From positions 1,375,336-1,439,335 of the forward strand of contig NZ_JTJC03000001.1 of assembly GCF_000817735.3 (NCBI RefSeq): a stretch of DNA of 64,000 bases, read 5' to 3'. The notes under the pieces were generated by a model. That model was not told where the DNA came from. It ran no database searches and was given only the letters and a program-made list of their open reading frames with translations. Position 1 is the stretch's first letter; every line of letters starts with the position of its first letter. Positions 9,472 to 18,908 of the stretch are shown here, piece by piece. A program made the translations under genes and the position numbers. This DNA comes from Scytonema millei VB511283 (GTDB taxonomy: Bacteria; Cyanobacteriota; Cyanobacteriia; Cyanobacteriales; Chroococcidiopsidaceae).

Positions 9472-10776
9472 CTATAAATCCTTGTGAGTGAAAGATTTAG
9501 CATTCATCCCCGTGTAAGTAGCAGCGATGTGTCCGTCGCCTGTAAGCTGGTATTTATATGTAACTAATCCTTCTAAACCAACAGGACCACGGGGTGGTAA
9601 TTTGTGGGTGCTGATGCCAACTTCTGCACCAAAGCCGTAACGGAAGCCATCAGCAAAGCGAGTTGAACAGTTATGATAAACTCCTGCTGCATCGACTTGG
9701 GCTAAAAATGTTTTTGCAGTTGTCGGATCTTCAGTGACGATCGCCTCTGTGTGTCGCGATCCATAAGTATTAATGTGGGCGATCGCTTCATCTAGAGAAT
9801 CTACTACCTTAATTGCTAAAATCAAATCGCTGTATTCCGTCGTCCAATCTGCCTCGGTTGCTGCGGCTACATCAATAATTTTGCGAGTGCGATCGTCACC
9901 GCGCAATTCTACCTGGCGTTCTTGTAACGCACGGGCAACTAGCGGTAAAAATTCAGGGGCAATATATTGATGTACCAATAAAGTTTCTATAGCATTGCAA
10001 GCGGCGGGATAATGGGTTTTGGCATCAACAGTAATCTCTACTGCCTTGGCAATATCAGCTGCTTTATCTATGTAAGCGTGACAGATACCATCTGCATGAC
10101 CTAAAACAGGAATGCGGGTATTTTCTTGTACGAAGCGCACGAAAGAGTTAGAACCCCTTGGAATAATCAGATCGACATATTCATCTAGCTGCAACAGCGC
10201 CATTGTCTCTTCTCGCGTTGTCAGCAATTGGACTACGGCTGGGTTAATTTCTGTTTGAGAAAGTCCGTGGTGGATCGCTTTGACGATCGCCTCGCAAGAT
10301 CGCACGGCTTCCTTACCACCTTTGAGGATGACACCATTTCCCGATTTGATTGCTAATAAAGAGATTTGAATTGCCGCATCGGGTCTAGCTTCAAAAATGA
10401 CACCTAATACTCCCAAAGGGCAAGTAACGCGCTGAAGAACTAACCCTGTATCGAGTTCGCGATGAATCTGCACCGCACCCACGGGATCGGGTAATTTACC
10501 CACATCTCGCACCCCCGCGATCGCACTTTTGAGCTTAGTTGCATCTAATTTGAGGCGGTTGTAGAGTGGTTTGGCAATTCCTTCCGCTTCAGCTGCTTTG
10601 CAATCAGCCGCATTTGCTGCCAAAATTTCCTCAGCTTGGGCTTCTAACGATTGAGCGATCGCTTCAATTGCTTTGTTTTTCGCTTCAGTAGACACAACTG
10701 CGAGTTGACGCGCGGCATCGCGAGTAGAAAGAGCGATCGCACTGAGGGAATGGGATTCGATCTGGGTGGCAGTCAT
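9472..10776 (-). CDS. proA: Gamma-glutamyl phosphate reductase
   Basis: Second step of proline synthesis: NADPH-dependent reduction of gamma-glutamyl phosphate to the semialdehyde. 434 residues, the normal length. Aldehyde-dehydrogenase-like fold with the family motifs [49 protein letters not shown] (the Cys is the catalytic nucleophile) and the C-terminal block [19 protein letters not shown] and GLVTYKYQL. The start is [17 protein letters not shown]. Cytoplasmic. No proB is present in the window, so the pathway partner is elsewhere. Confidence 0.96.
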   Translation of the reverse strand: MTATQIESHSLSAIALSTRDAARQLAVVSTEAKNKAIEAIAQSLEAQAEEILAANAADCKAAEAEGIAKPLYNRLKLDATKLKSAIAGVRDVGKLPDPVGAVQIHRELDTGLVLQRVTCPLGVLGVIFEARPDAAIQISLLAIKSGNGVILKGGKEAVRSCEAIVKAIHHGLSQTEINPAVVQLLTTREETMALLQLDEYVDLIIPRGSNSFVRFVQENTRIPVLGHADGICHAYIDKAADIAKAVEITVDAKTHYPAACNAIETLLVHQYIAPEFLPLVARALQERQVELRGDDRTRKIIDVAAATEADWTTEYSDLILAIKVVDSLDEAIAHINTYGSRHTEAIVTEDPTTAKTFLAQVDAAGVYHNCSTRFADGFRYGFGAEVGISTHKLPPRGPVGLEGLVTYKYQLTGDGHIAATYTGMNAKSFTHKDL

Positions 10777-10815
10777 GAATCGATCTCAAAGATATCCAGC
10801 CAAAGTGTAACAAAT

Positions 10816-10893
10816 ATCAGTTATCAGTTGTCAGTTATCAGTTGTCAGTTGTCAGTTGTCAGTTGTCAGTTATCAGTTGTCAGTTATCAGTTG
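10816..10893. repeat. STRR tract, CAGTTAT/CAGTTGT units
   Basis: About eleven tandem heptamers, alternately TCAGTTA and TCAGTTG, in the spacer between proA and the divergent macro-domain gene. The largest pure heptamer array in the window. Confidence 0.9.
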
Positions 10894-10951
10894 ACATTTA
10901 CTACTAATATTGAGTTTGCATGGGTTGGTAATGGGTAATGGGTAATGAGTA

Positions 10952-11479
10952 ATGACAGACAAAATTACGGTGATTCAAGGCGATATTACTCAGTTGCAAG
11001 TGGATGCGATCGTTAATGCTGCCAATAATTCACTGTTGGGTGGTGGCGGCGTAGATGGGGCAATTCATCGCGCGGCTGGCTCCCAGTTGTTAGCAGAATG
11101 TCGTCAGTTAAGGGGGTGTGCCACAGGTGCGGCTAAAATTACTCAAGGGTATAACTTACCCGCCAAGTGGGTGATTCATACTGTTGGTCCAGTGTGGGAA
11201 GGTGGCGATCGCGGTGAGGATGAACTTTTAGCAAGTTGTTATCGCAGTAGCTTGACTTTAGCAGTGCAACATGAAGTTAAAACTATTGCTTTTCCCGCTA
11301 TCAGCACGGGTGTGTATCGCTTTCCTATCGATCGCGCCGCACAAATTGCTGTGAGGGAAGTTCAGGCTTTTTTGTCTACCAATGATTCGATCTCGCAAGT
11401 AATTCTTGTCTGTTTTAGTCAATTGACATGCGATCGCTTTCTTAAGGCGTTGCATCAATCAGTAACCAGTGACCAGTGA
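10952..11479 (+). CDS. Macro-domain protein, probable ADP-ribose/O-acetyl-ADP-ribose hydrolase
   Basis: 175 residues. Macro domain of the YmdB/MacroD type: [34 protein letters not shown] (the ADP-ribose diphosphate loop), [20 protein letters not shown] and [12 protein letters not shown]. These enzymes remove acetyl from O-acetyl-ADP-ribose or ADP-ribose from acidic residues. The start is the ATG in an AATGGGTAATGAGTAATG repeat, and the last eight residues (QSVTSDQ and stop) are written by the CAGTGACCAGTTATCAG repeat. A single-gene unit. Substrate not predictable from sequence. Confidence 0.9.
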   Translation: MTDKITVIQGDITQLQVDAIVNAANNSLLGGGGVDGAIHRAAGSQLLAECRQLRGCATGAAKITQGYNLPAKWVIHTVGPVWEGGDRGEDELLASCYRSSLTLAVQHEVKTIAFPAISTGVYRFPIDRAAQIAVREVQAFLSTNDSISQVILVCFSQLTCDRFLKALHQSVTSDQ

Positions 11480-11545
11480 CCAGTTATCAGCGATCAGTTA
11501 TCAGTGACCAGTTATCAGTGACTCCTGACCAGTGACCAGTTATCA
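11461..11545. repeat. STRR tract, CAGTGAC/CAGTTAT units
   Basis: Mixed heptamers (AGTGACC, AGTTATC, AGCGATC) running from inside the macro-domain gene's 3' end through most of the spacer; followed to 11600 by TTTGACT-type repeats. Confidence 0.85.
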
Positions 11546-11636
11546 GCGAAGAGTAGTTAGTGGTAAACTTTGACTTTTGACTTTCGACTTTTGACTTCTA
11601 GACTTCTTTCTTGTCCCTTCAACTTGGAGTGAAATC

Positions 11637-12815
11637 ATGTCAAAACTGCCCAGCAACAAAATCGACCCCGCGCCTATGACAGCTGATGTTAGCGTCGTGG
11701 ATTTGATCGATAATTACTTCACGGCATATAACTCAGCAAGATTACGGGAAATCTGCCAGTTGTTGAGTCGAGAAGTGTTTCGCGAGGATGTCACTGTAGG
11801 CTTGAGCCTATCGGGAGCCATGACCCCTGCTGGATATGGAGTTTCTGCCTTAGCGCCCCTGATTCGGCATGGTTTTATCGATTGGGCGATCAGTACTGGT
11901 GCTAATCTCTATCACGATATGCACTATGGGTTAGGTTTTGAACTGTATAAAGGTAATCCGTTTGTAGACGATGTGAAGTTGCGTCAGGAAGGCACGATTC
12001 GCATTTATGACATTATGTTCGGTTATGACGTGCTGCTGGAAACGGATGCTTTCATTCGTAAGATTCTTCAAGCGGAACCTTTCCAAAAACGCATGGGAAC
12101 GGCAGAATTCCACTACTTGCTGGGTAAATACATCCGTGAAGTCGAAAAGCAAATTGGAGTGAAGCATTCTTGTTTGCTGGCAACGGCTTATGAATGCGGC
12201 GTACCGATCTATACTTCTTCGCCTGGAGATAGTTCAATTGGGATGAATGTTGCGGCTTTGGCTTTGGAAGGCTCGAAATTAATTCTCGATCCGTCGCTAG
12301 ATGTCAATGAGACAGCCGCGATCGCCTATTCTGCTAGAGAATCGGAAGGGAAAAGCGCAGCGTTGATTCTCGGTGGTGGTAGTCCCAAAAATTTCTTATT
12401 ACAAACTCAACCCCAACTTCACGAAGTACTAGGGTTGGAAGAACGGGGACACGATTACTTTATCCAGTTTACCGATGCGCGTCCCGATACTGGCGGTTTA
12501 TCTGGAGCCACCCCCAGCGAAGCTGTCAGTTGGGGAAAAATCGATCCTGAAGAACTTCCCAGTACGGTAGTTTGCTACACCGACAGCACGATCGCCCTTC
12601 CCCTCGTTACCGCATACGTTCTCAACCAGTGTCCCCAGCGTCCCCTGAAACGCCTATACGATCGCCGCGAACAGATACTAGAACAACTCCGCACCGATTA
12701 CTTAGCTGCTAAAACTCAACCTACAGATAAGATTCCGGCAGCGGTGGCTGATGCTGCTACAGAACAACCGATCGCGACTTATCCCTGTGGAAGAGTAATT
12801 CCACAACATTCTTAG
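11637..12815 (+). CDS. Deoxyhypusine synthase-like protein
   Basis: 392 residues. Resembles the deoxyhypusine synthase family, an NAD-dependent aminobutyl transfer fold: [12 protein letters not shown] near the N-terminus, the [19 protein letters not shown] block, [27 protein letters not shown] and the active-site segment [14 protein letters not shown], in which Lys301 corresponds to the lysine that carries the aminobutyl group. Bacteria lack hypusinated eIF5A, so bacterial members probably act on small amines, for example forming homospermidine from spermidine; this is inference. The C-terminal 50 residues are a poorly conserved polar tail. The gene stands alone, with repeat DNA on both sides. 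Confidence 0.87.
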   Translation: MSKLPSNKIDPAPMTADVSVVDLIDNYFTAYNSARLREICQLLSREVFREDVTVGLSLSGAMTPAGYGVSALAPLIRHGFIDWAISTGANLYHDMHYGLGFELYKGNPFVDDVKLRQEGTIRIYDIMFGYDVLLETDAFIRKILQAEPFQKRMGTAEFHYLLGKYIREVEKQIGVKHSCLLATAYECGVPIYTSSPGDSSIGMNVAALALEGSKLILDPSLDVNETAAIAYSARESEGKSAALILGGGSPKNFLLQTQPQLHEVLGLEERGHDYFIQFTDARPDTGGLSGATPSEAVSWGKIDPEELPSTVVCYTDSTIALPLVTAYVLNQCPQRPLKRLYDRREQILEQLRTDYLAAKTQPTDKIPAAVADAATEQPIATYPCGRVIPQHS

Positions 12816-13699
12816 AGAGCAGGGAGTAGGGAGTAGGGAGTAGGGAGTAGGGAGTAGAGAAATCAGTCAAATTTAAATGTAAGGTGGGCAATGCCTACCT
12901 TACTAGAAAATCTTATCTATCATCGGATAGATGAATTCAAAAAAATATTATTATTGGAGTATTAAATAATACCTCGATCGCTAATTATTAAATCTTATTC
13001 TTGTTACGAGATTGTCACTTTTATTATTTAAGATACAAAGCGGTACGGTTGAATCGTTTTATAGATTTCTATATAAATCAGTTGCGATTAAATTTCATCC
13101 ATGTTGCTACCAGTTTTAGATGAATGTGAGAACTTTCTCATTCAGGCTTCATGCAAAACTCACAAAAATTCTTGAATATTTAGGTGTTGTTACTCTATCA
13201 TTAAGATAAGTAAATACTGATAAATCCACCCCTCAAAATTATTAAAAGAGTGGCTGGAAGGGTTATGGCTGGCATTTTTTTCCTGGCTTGACTAATATCG
13301 AGCGCGATCGCTAGCTACTAGCAAGGCAATATCCTGTTAACCGTTCTAAAAGCGAACGGTAACTTTGTGCTGCTTGTTAAGAGCTTCTTGGTTTTGGTCA
13401 ATTTGATAGTAGTGATGAAACAAGCCTGAAACAAAATCAAAAACAAAAAACCAAATTTTTTTCGATCTCACAACTCCATTCTATACGAGTTTTTTGTTAA
13501 CTGTGTTACGAAAAATGGAGAAAAACAAGCAACGAGATCGACTTCAAACAAAAAACACAAATGAAGTCAGTTGCTAATTTTAGCCAATTAGATCGGAGGA
13601 ACTGTAAAAGATTTAGGCGATTTCCGATCGCTGCTAGAAAGCAAATCAATGCAATTCATAAAATGCAATTCATCAATAGAGTCATAAATGGAGGAAAGC
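12816..13699. other. Long non-coding gap upstream of the carbon-uptake locus
   Basis: About 880 bp. It begins with a GGGAGTA STRR (12819-12860) and is then strongly AT-rich. I see no protein-like ORF; a 190-codon reading from 13561 runs antisense-like across the SulP gene in the wrong frame and is rejected. One inverted repeat stands out (separate entry). The region probably holds the promoter and a long leader of the SulP gene. Confidence 0.5.
13336..13363. promoter_or_regulatory. Inverted repeat upstream of the SulP gene
   Basis: GTTAACCGTTC and GAACGGTAAC face each other around a 7-nt spacer, about 340 bp upstream of the SulP start. It could be a regulator binding site or an RNA hairpin; no T-run follows. 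Low certainty on role. Confidence 0.4.
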
Positions 13700-15253
13700 A
13701 TGAGAATTCGAGAAGGGATCAAAAACAAACGCCTTTTCACTCGCGGTGTAACCAACGATCTTCTTGCCTCAATTGTCGTCTTTCTGGTCGCTCTACCTTT
13801 GTGTATGGGGATCGCGATCGCCTCTGGAGTCCCGCCAGCAAGAGGCTTGATTACAGGCATCATCGGCGGGATGGTAGTCAATATTTTTTCGGGTTCCCCC
13901 TTACAGGTCAGCGGACCCGCCGCCGGACTAGCAGTGGTCGTTGCAGAACTGATTCAAGAATATGGGATCGAAATGTTGGGTCCGGTGTTGCTGCTAGCAG
14001 GTTTCATGCAGTGGTTGGCGGGAGCGTTCAAACTAGGGCAAATCTTTCGTGCCATGTCCCCAGCCGTAATTTATGGAATGCTAGCAGGAATCGGCGTGTT
14101 AATTTTTGCCTCTCAATTCCATGTTGCCATTGATGACAAGCCCCACACTCACGGGTTAGATAATTTGCTTGCTATTCCCGCTTCAATTCAAAAAGCAGTC
14201 TTACCCCCTGCTGGCAGCAACCATCATATTGCCGCGCTGATTGCGATCGCTACCATTGCGATAATTCTCTTGTGGGATAAGTTTAAACCTCAACGCCTGC
14301 GATTATTACCAGGAGCGCTAATTGGTGTAGTTTTAACCACGGCGATCGCCACTTCATTACGACTGCCGATCCAATATGTCAACGTCCCTGGCAATTTATT
14401 AGAAGCAGTACAATTACCGCAACCTGCCGGATTATTTCGCTTGCTGCACGCACCGCTAATTTTAGAAGCATTAGCGATCGCCTTTATTGCCAGTGCCGAA
14501 AGTTTGCTCTCAGCTGTTGCCGTAGACCGCTTGCATTCAGGCGAGAGAACGGATTTTGACAAAGAACTTTCCGCGCAGGGAATTGGTAATATGATTTGCG
14601 GTGCGCTGGGGGCGTTACCAATGACAGGGGTAATTGCGCGCAGTTCGGTCAACGTCGAAGCGGGCGGAAAAACTAAATTATCTGCCATCCTGCACGGTGT
14701 CTGGATACTAGTTTTAGTCGTTGCTGCCCCTGGCTTGCTGCGGATGATTCCCACTTCCAGCTTAGCCGCAATTCTATTGGTCACAGGTATCAAGCTGATC
14801 GAGATCGAACACATCCGCAAGCTGCAATTTTACGGGAAAGCTCCCCTCGCCATTTTCTTCGCTACCTTTATTGGCATTGTGGTTACAGATCTGCTCTCAG
14901 GCGTATTGATTGGCATCGTTTTAACAGCAATGACACTGCTGTACAAAATGTCTCGCTTAAATATCCATATGCGACGAGACGACGATCGGTCTCGAATCGA
15001 TATCTACCTAGAGGGAGCAGCAACATTTATTCGGTTGCCCAAACTAGCAGCAGCTTTAGAACAGTTGCCACCTCAAAAAGAACTGCACGTTCACTTAGAC
15101 AAGCTGGCTTACATCGACCACTCCAGCATGGACTTGCTCTCAATGTGGGCAAAGCAACAAGAACAGATGGGAAGTCAGGTCGTGATGCAATGGGACGGTT
15201 TAGAAGACCGCTTCCGCAGACCGTTCTTACCTGGGCGGGCGATCGCTGCTTGA
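13700..15253 (+). CDS. SulP family anion transporter with STAS domain (candidate bicarbonate transporter)
   Basis: 517 residues from the ATG that sits 5 nt after a perfect GGAGG; an in-frame ATG 12 nt earlier overlaps that ribosome site and is less likely. Residues of about 15-420 form the polytopic SulP/SLC26 core (LASIVVFLVALPLCMGIAIA, QVSGPAAGLAVVVAEL, GALGALPMTGVIARSSVNVE). The last 100 residues are a STAS domain with VHLDKLAYIDHSSMDLLSMW. SulP carriers move sulphate or bicarbonate, usually with sodium. The neighbours (NdhD fragment and CO2-hydration protein) suggest bicarbonate, but this is context, not proof. It resembles SulP proteins in general more than BicA specifically. The last residues reach a GCGATCGC site. 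Confidence 0.88.
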   Translation: MRIREGIKNKRLFTRGVTNDLLASIVVFLVALPLCMGIAIASGVPPARGLITGIIGGMVVNIFSGSPLQVSGPAAGLAVVVAELIQEYGIEMLGPVLLLAGFMQWLAGAFKLGQIFRAMSPAVIYGMLAGIGVLIFASQFHVAIDDKPHTHGLDNLLAIPASIQKAVLPPAGSNHHIAALIAIATIAIILLWDKFKPQRLRLLPGALIGVVLTTAIATSLRLPIQYVNVPGNLLEAVQLPQPAGLFRLLHAPLILEALAIAFIASAESLLSAVAVDRLHSGERTDFDKELSAQGIGNMICGALGALPMTGVIARSSVNVEAGGKTKLSAILHGVWILVLVVAAPGLLRMIPTSSLAAILLVTGIKLIEIEHIRKLQFYGKAPLAIFFATFIGIVVTDLLSGVLIGIVLTAMTLLYKMSRLNIHMRRDDDRSRIDIYLEGAATFIRLPKLAAALEQLPPQKELHVHLDKLAYIDHSSMDLLSMWAKQQEQMGSQVVMQWDGLEDRFRRPFLPGRAIAA

Positions 15254-15281
15254 TGTGGTGCGTGAAATACTTCTGACCCGT

Positions 15282-15425
15282 GTACGGGCGGGTTTTGACC
15301 CCAGATTTCCGGTGGTGGTTGTCGGTCTACGCGCTTGCCCCTACGATAGCTGACCCGTGTACGGGAGGGTTTTGACCCCAGATTTCCGGTGGTGGTTGTC
15401 GGTCTATGCGCTAAACCCGCCCCTA
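15282..15425 (+). repeat. Two adjacent copies of the ~67-bp palindromic-ended repeat
   Basis: Copies at 15282-15344 and 15359-15425 share an almost identical core (ACCCCAGATTTCCGGTGGTG) and open with GTACGGGCGGGTTTTG or GTACGGGAGGGTTTTG. They separate the SulP gene from the NdhD fragment, together with AATGACGAATGACC repeats at 15441-15470. Confidence 0.8.
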
Positions 15426-15511
15426 CGACTTCCGCCTATTACCAATGACGAATGACGAATGACCAATGACAATCATCACGCAAGATCTTGTAAACCATTG
15501 AGGATTGCTAT

Positions 15512-15883
15512 ATGAGTGAGTTTTTCATTCAGACAACTTGGTGGATACCTTTTTACGGGATGATTTTAGCAGTGATGGCGAGTGCTGGCATTCCTGGCAT
15601 GGCAGGCTTTGCCGCAGAATTTTTGGTCTTTCGAGGTAGTTTTGCCGTATTTCCAGTACAAACTCTGCTGTGCATGGTTGGTAAGGGTTTGACAGCAGTT
15701 TATTTCTTAAATCTGGTCAACAGTGCCTTTTTCGGGCGACTAGCACCGCAATATACCGACCTACCCCGCGTATCTTGGCTAGAACGCATCCCTGGTGTTG
15801 TTTTGGCAATTCTCATCGTCATTCTAGGGCTTCAGCCTAACTGGATACTTAGTTATTTGTCATTTGTCATTGGTCATTTGTGA
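15512..15883 (+). CDS. C-terminal fragment of an NdhD-type NDH-1 subunit
   Basis: 123 residues, against about 500-540 for a full NdhD. It covers only the last membrane helices: the loop AGIPGMAGFAAEFLVFRGSF, then GKGLTAVYFLNLVNSAFFGRL and the terminal helix RIPGVVLAILIVILGLQPNW, which matches the C-terminal end of NdhD3/NdhD4 as used in CO2 uptake. No N-terminal part is found upstream: the preceding 260 bp are repeats. It has its own ATG with GAGGA 9 nt before it, so it may be translated. The last residues (YLSFVIGHL) are written by a CATTTGTCATT repeat, so both ends appear remodelled. Either a decayed remnant or a retained mini-subunit; it is followed by the CO2-hydration gene, the normal NdhD neighbour. 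Confidence 0.75.
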   Translation: MSEFFIQTTWWIPFYGMILAVMASAGIPGMAGFAAEFLVFRGSFAVFPVQTLLCMVGKGLTAVYFLNLVNSAFFGRLAPQYTDLPRVSWLERIPGVVLAILIVILGLQPNWILSYLSFVIGHL

Positions 15884-15989
15884 GTGATGAGTGATAAGTG
15901 GTGCGTAGTGTGGGGAGTGTGGGGGGTGTGGGAAGTGTGAGGTGTAAGAATTTTGAATGCGTGAATGCGTGAATGCGTGAATTGTTTTG

Positions 15990-16090
15990 CTCCCTCAGCT
16001 CCCGATCGCTCCCGATCGCTCCCTCTGCTCTCTTCTCTCCCTTGTCTCTCTTGTCTCCCTTGTCCCTTCGACTCCCGACTCCCGCATTAT
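15990..16090. repeat. STRR tract, CTCCCGATCG and CTCCCTTGTCT units
   Basis: Pyrimidine-rich tandem repeats between the NdhD fragment and the CO2-hydration gene. They are open in the reading frame of the next gene, which creates a spurious 40-residue N-terminal extension. Confidence 0.8.
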
Positions 16091-16106
16091 TACAGGAGAA
16101 ACAACG

Positions 16107-17237
16107 ATGGTAACAACATTACGTCCATCTACTCAAATCCTGAGCGATCGCGTTCAACATTTAGCAGCCGGAGCAGCTTTACTTCCTGATTCTCCTACTA
16201 ATGTAATGGAGGTTGTAGGCATTTTAGAAAGTTACGGTGTGGTTTTGGATGCCTACGCTCGAAATCTGATTTATGTGGCAGAAAATGCTTTCTTGGAACC
16301 TTTTACCGTATTCAAATACTTCAACGGTGAAGTGAGTTTAAAGAAATTTCTGCGTTATATGCGGCACGATCGCCTCAATTTTGAATATGCCGAATATTGC
16401 ATGAAGGCAATGTTTTGGCATGGAGGTGGTGGTTTAGATACTTATCTCGATTCGCCTGAGTTTATCGAGCGATCGCGATCGGCAATTCAAGCTAAGTTCA
16501 GAGGTAATTGGCTACTCCAAAGCTTGTACAAAATCTATCCAGATTTTTTCTTTGAACAAATCCGTCAACTCGTCTATTACAGTGCTTTGGGGCAATTTTG
16601 GCAGGTGATGAGCGAGATTTTTCTCACGCTGTCAGATCGCTACAATCGCCAAGAAATTACCTCTATTCCTCAAGTTGTCGAGCATATTCAATCTGGCTTA
16701 GTAGCAGCAGCAAACCAACCAATAACCTATAGTGTCACCCTACGAGGACAAGCCTACGATATCTTACCTGCATCGGCGGGGTTGAAGTTCCTGGCTGATA
16801 CGGCTGTACCTTATGTTGAAGCAATTTTCCTACGCGGCACTCCTTTTCCTGGCACGGTTTCTTACAACGCTCAAGCGCACCAAATTCCTACCGATCCTAG
16901 TTGCTTTGAATATGGGGCATTATACGCCGATCCCTTACCAACTGGGGGTGCTGGTATTCCTCCTACGTTACTCATGCAAGACATGCGACACTTTCTGCCA
17001 GAGTATTTGCATGAATTTTATTGTCACAGTCGTAGGGGAGAGGACAATCTGCACGTGCAAATCAATCAAGGTTTTCAGAAAGCTATGTTCTGCGTCACCA
17101 CCGCTGCCATCAAGGGACTTGCTCCTCATTCCTTAGATACTACCAATCCAGAACAACAACAAGCAAATCGTCTCTATTTAGAAAGCTGGATGAATCGCTT
17201 AATTAACTCTCGTTTACCACAAATGGGTAGTTGGTAG
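16107..17237 (+). CDS. CO2 hydration protein of the NDH-1 CO2-uptake complex (ChpX/CupA or ChpY/CupB type)
   Basis: 376 residues from the ATG giving MVTTLRPSTQILSD, 6 nt after AGGAGA; the longer open frame upstream is repeat DNA. Family blocks: FEPFTVFKYF-like segment (AFLEPFTVFKYFNGEVSLKK), YAEYCMKAMFWHGGGGLDTY, FRGNWLLQSLYKIYPDFF, and FLPEYLHEFYCHSRRGEDNL. In the thylakoid NDH-1MS/MS' complexes this subunit, with NdhD3/F3 or NdhD4/F4, hydrates CO2 to bicarbonate. Candidate zinc ligands include the His and Cys near HEFYCHS. No ndhF and only a piece of ndhD are adjacent. The choice between CupA and CupB cannot be made here. The last codons overlap a TTGGTAG repeat. Confidence 0.92.
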   Translation: MVTTLRPSTQILSDRVQHLAAGAALLPDSPTNVMEVVGILESYGVVLDAYARNLIYVAENAFLEPFTVFKYFNGEVSLKKFLRYMRHDRLNFEYAEYCMKAMFWHGGGGLDTYLDSPEFIERSRSAIQAKFRGNWLLQSLYKIYPDFFFEQIRQLVYYSALGQFWQVMSEIFLTLSDRYNRQEITSIPQVVEHIQSGLVAAANQPITYSVTLRGQAYDILPASAGLKFLADTAVPYVEAIFLRGTPFPGTVSYNAQAHQIPTDPSCFEYGALYADPLPTGGAGIPPTLLMQDMRHFLPEYLHEFYCHSRRGEDNLHVQINQGFQKAMFCVTTAAIKGLAPHSLDTTNPEQQQANRLYLESWMNRLINSRLPQMGSW

Positions 17238-17279
17238 TTGGTAGTTGATGGAATATCGATTTCTTACTCCCGATTCCCG

Positions 17280-17345
17280 CACGGGCGGGTTTTGACCGAG
17301 ATTTACTGTCTCAGTTGAAGATCTATTTGCTCAACCCACCCGTAC
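17280..17345 (+). repeat. ~67-bp palindromic-ended repeat, single copy
   Basis: Opens with CACGGGCGGGTTTTGACC and ends with CAACCCACCCGTAC. Preceded by a TTGGTAG STRR at 17228-17247 that overlaps the stop codon of the CO2-hydration gene. Confidence 0.7.
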
Positions 17346-17377
17346 AAATTCCCATTTTTATCGATGAGTAGAAGCTT

Positions 17378-17635
17378 ATGAATTTGATTTTTCTGATTCC
17401 ATTAGCAACTTGTTTTTTGACTGGCTATCTGTGCCAAAAATGTCCTGGTGAAATAGCATATCTTACTGCTGTCATTGCAATTGTTAGTTTGATTTTGAGT
17501 TTGATTTTAGCCCCTTGGCAGCTTCAGCTATTGATAATCCTGCTTGTTTTTAGCACGACTAGAAAGTTGTTGCGGCAAAATGAGTATAGATTGCGGTTGA
17601 TGGATCGACAAAAGCAAGGCGATCGCAACATGTAA
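17378..17635 (+). CDS. Small two-helix membrane protein
   Basis: 85 residues. Hydrophobic segments at about residues 1-18 (MNLIFLIPLATCFLTGYL) and 25-58 (EIAYLTAVIAIVSLILSLIL then APWQLQLLIILLVF), then a basic cytoplasmic tail (RKLLRQNEYRLRLMDRQKQG). It follows the CO2-hydration gene on the same strand after a repeat element, so it may belong to the same locus. No function recognised; topology suggests a small membrane-embedded accessory protein. Confidence 0.6.
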   Translation: MNLIFLIPLATCFLTGYLCQKCPGEIAYLTAVIAIVSLILSLILAPWQLQLLIILLVFSTTRKLLRQNEYRLRLMDRQKQGDRNM

Positions 17636-17792
17636 ATGTACGTCAGACTCATCCGTTAGATAGAGTTCTGAGAAAAATAACTCGCACCATTGGCTAGAGG
17701 AAAGGAGCTGCTTGGCTTTTTACTATATCTACTTAAAGTTTAAGAGTCGCGATCGCCCAACTGCATTAATCTACGAAAGCCAGGAGTAAGAC

Positions 17793-18908
17793 ATGACAGC
17801 CTCAGATGAAAAGCGTAAAATTCGCTATGCAGTAGTCGGCTTGGGGTGGATTTCCCAAGTCGCAGTACTACCAGCCTTTGCCAATGCTGAAAATGCTGAA
17901 TTAGTGGCTCTGGTTTCAGACGATCCAACCAAGCGAGAGGATTTGGGCAAAAAATATCAGGTACAAAAGACTTATTCTTATGCAGAGTACGATCGCTGTC
18001 TTGATGGTGAGGTTGATGCTGTCTATATTGGCTTACCCAACCACCTGCATCGAGAATACACCGTACGAGCTGCACAAGCTGGGGTACACGTACTCTGCGA
18101 AAAACCAATGGCAGTTACGGAGCAAGACTGCGAGGCGATGATTGTAGCTTGCCAAGATAATAACGTTAAACTGATGATTGCTTATCGCTTGCATTTCGAG
18201 CCTGCAAATATGCAAGCAGTAGAAATTGTGAAATCGGGAGAAATTGGCGAACCGCGATTTTTTAGTTCGGTTTTTACCCAGCAGGTAGAAGCGGCGAACG
18301 TCCGCGTCAAGAAAGCTTTGGGTGGCGGCGTTCTAGACGATATGGGCATCTACTGCATCAATGCCGCTCGTTATCTATTTCAAGATGAGCCAGTTGAAGT
18401 ATTCGCTATCAGTGCTAGCAAGCCAGAATCGCGCTTTCAGGAAGTAGCAGAAATGCACAGCGTTATTTTGCGGTTTCCCGAAGATCGGTTAGCGACGTTT
18501 ACTTGTAGCTTCGGTGCTGCTCCCGTGGCGAACTATCAGATTGTTGGCACAAAAGGAGATTTGAGGCTAGATCCTGGTTATGACTTTCAAGGAGCGCTGA
18601 CGCACTACTTGACAATCGATGGCAAAACTCAGGAACGGACTTTTCTACCCACCGATCAGTTTGCCGCAGAATTAATTTACTTTGCTGACTGCATACTACA
18701 AAATAAAGATCCAGAGCCATCAGGGATTGAGGGTTTAAACGATATTCGGATTATCCGCGCCCTCGATCGCGCTGTTGAAACTGGTAGTCCTGTAAAGTTA
18801 GGCAAGCTAGAAAAGCAACAACACCCCTCAGCCGCTCAAATTATCGAGCGTCCGCCGATTCAACAGCCAGAGCTAATTCATGCTGCCGATCCTTCAGGAA
18901 AGTCTTAA
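17793..18908 (+). CDS. Gfo/Idh/MocA family NAD(P)-dependent oxidoreductase
   Basis: 371 residues. N-terminal Rossmann fold with VGLGWISQ, the family EKP motif at residues 103-105 (VLCEKPMAV), then the C-terminal alpha/beta substrate domain (GGGVLDDMGIYCINAARYLF). Members oxidise or reduce sugars, inositols or their derivatives; glucose-fructose oxidoreductase is closest in flavour (RYAVVGLGWISQVAVLPAFA). No signal peptide, so cytoplasmic. AGGAG lies 8 nt before the ATG. The last 35 residues form a Pro/Gln-rich tail. A terminator follows, so it is probably separate from the AraC-led cluster. Confidence 0.9.
   Translation: MTASDEKRKIRYAVVGLGWISQVAVLPAFANAENAELVALVSDDPTKREDLGKKYQVQKTYSYAEYDRCLDGEVDAVYIGLPNHLHREYTVRAAQAGVHVLCEKPMAVTEQDCEAMIVACQDNNVKLMIAYRLHFEPANMQAVEIVKSGEIGEPRFFSSVFTQQVEAANVRVKKALGGGVLDDMGIYCINAARYLFQDEPVEVFAISASKPESRFQEVAEMHSVILRFPEDRLATFTCSFGAAPVANYQIVGTKGDLRLDPGYDFQGALTHYLTIDGKTQERTFLPTDQFAAELIYFADCILQNKDPEPSGIEGLNDIRIIRALDRAVETGSPVKLGKLEKQQHPSAAQIIERPPIQQPELIHAADPSGKS

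Noticed and set aside
10816-10893. Possible CRISPR array
   Set aside because: The units are contiguous heptamers with no spacers; this is an STRR tract. No CRISPR array was found in the window.
13561-14133. 190-residue ORF ahead of and across the SulP gene
   Set aside because: Overlaps the SulP start in another frame, basic and irregular; no family pattern.
15965-16189. Extra frames at the start of the CO2-hydration gene
   Set aside because: They come from the CTCCCTTGTCTC repeat; the real start is the ATG at 16107 with AGGAGA.
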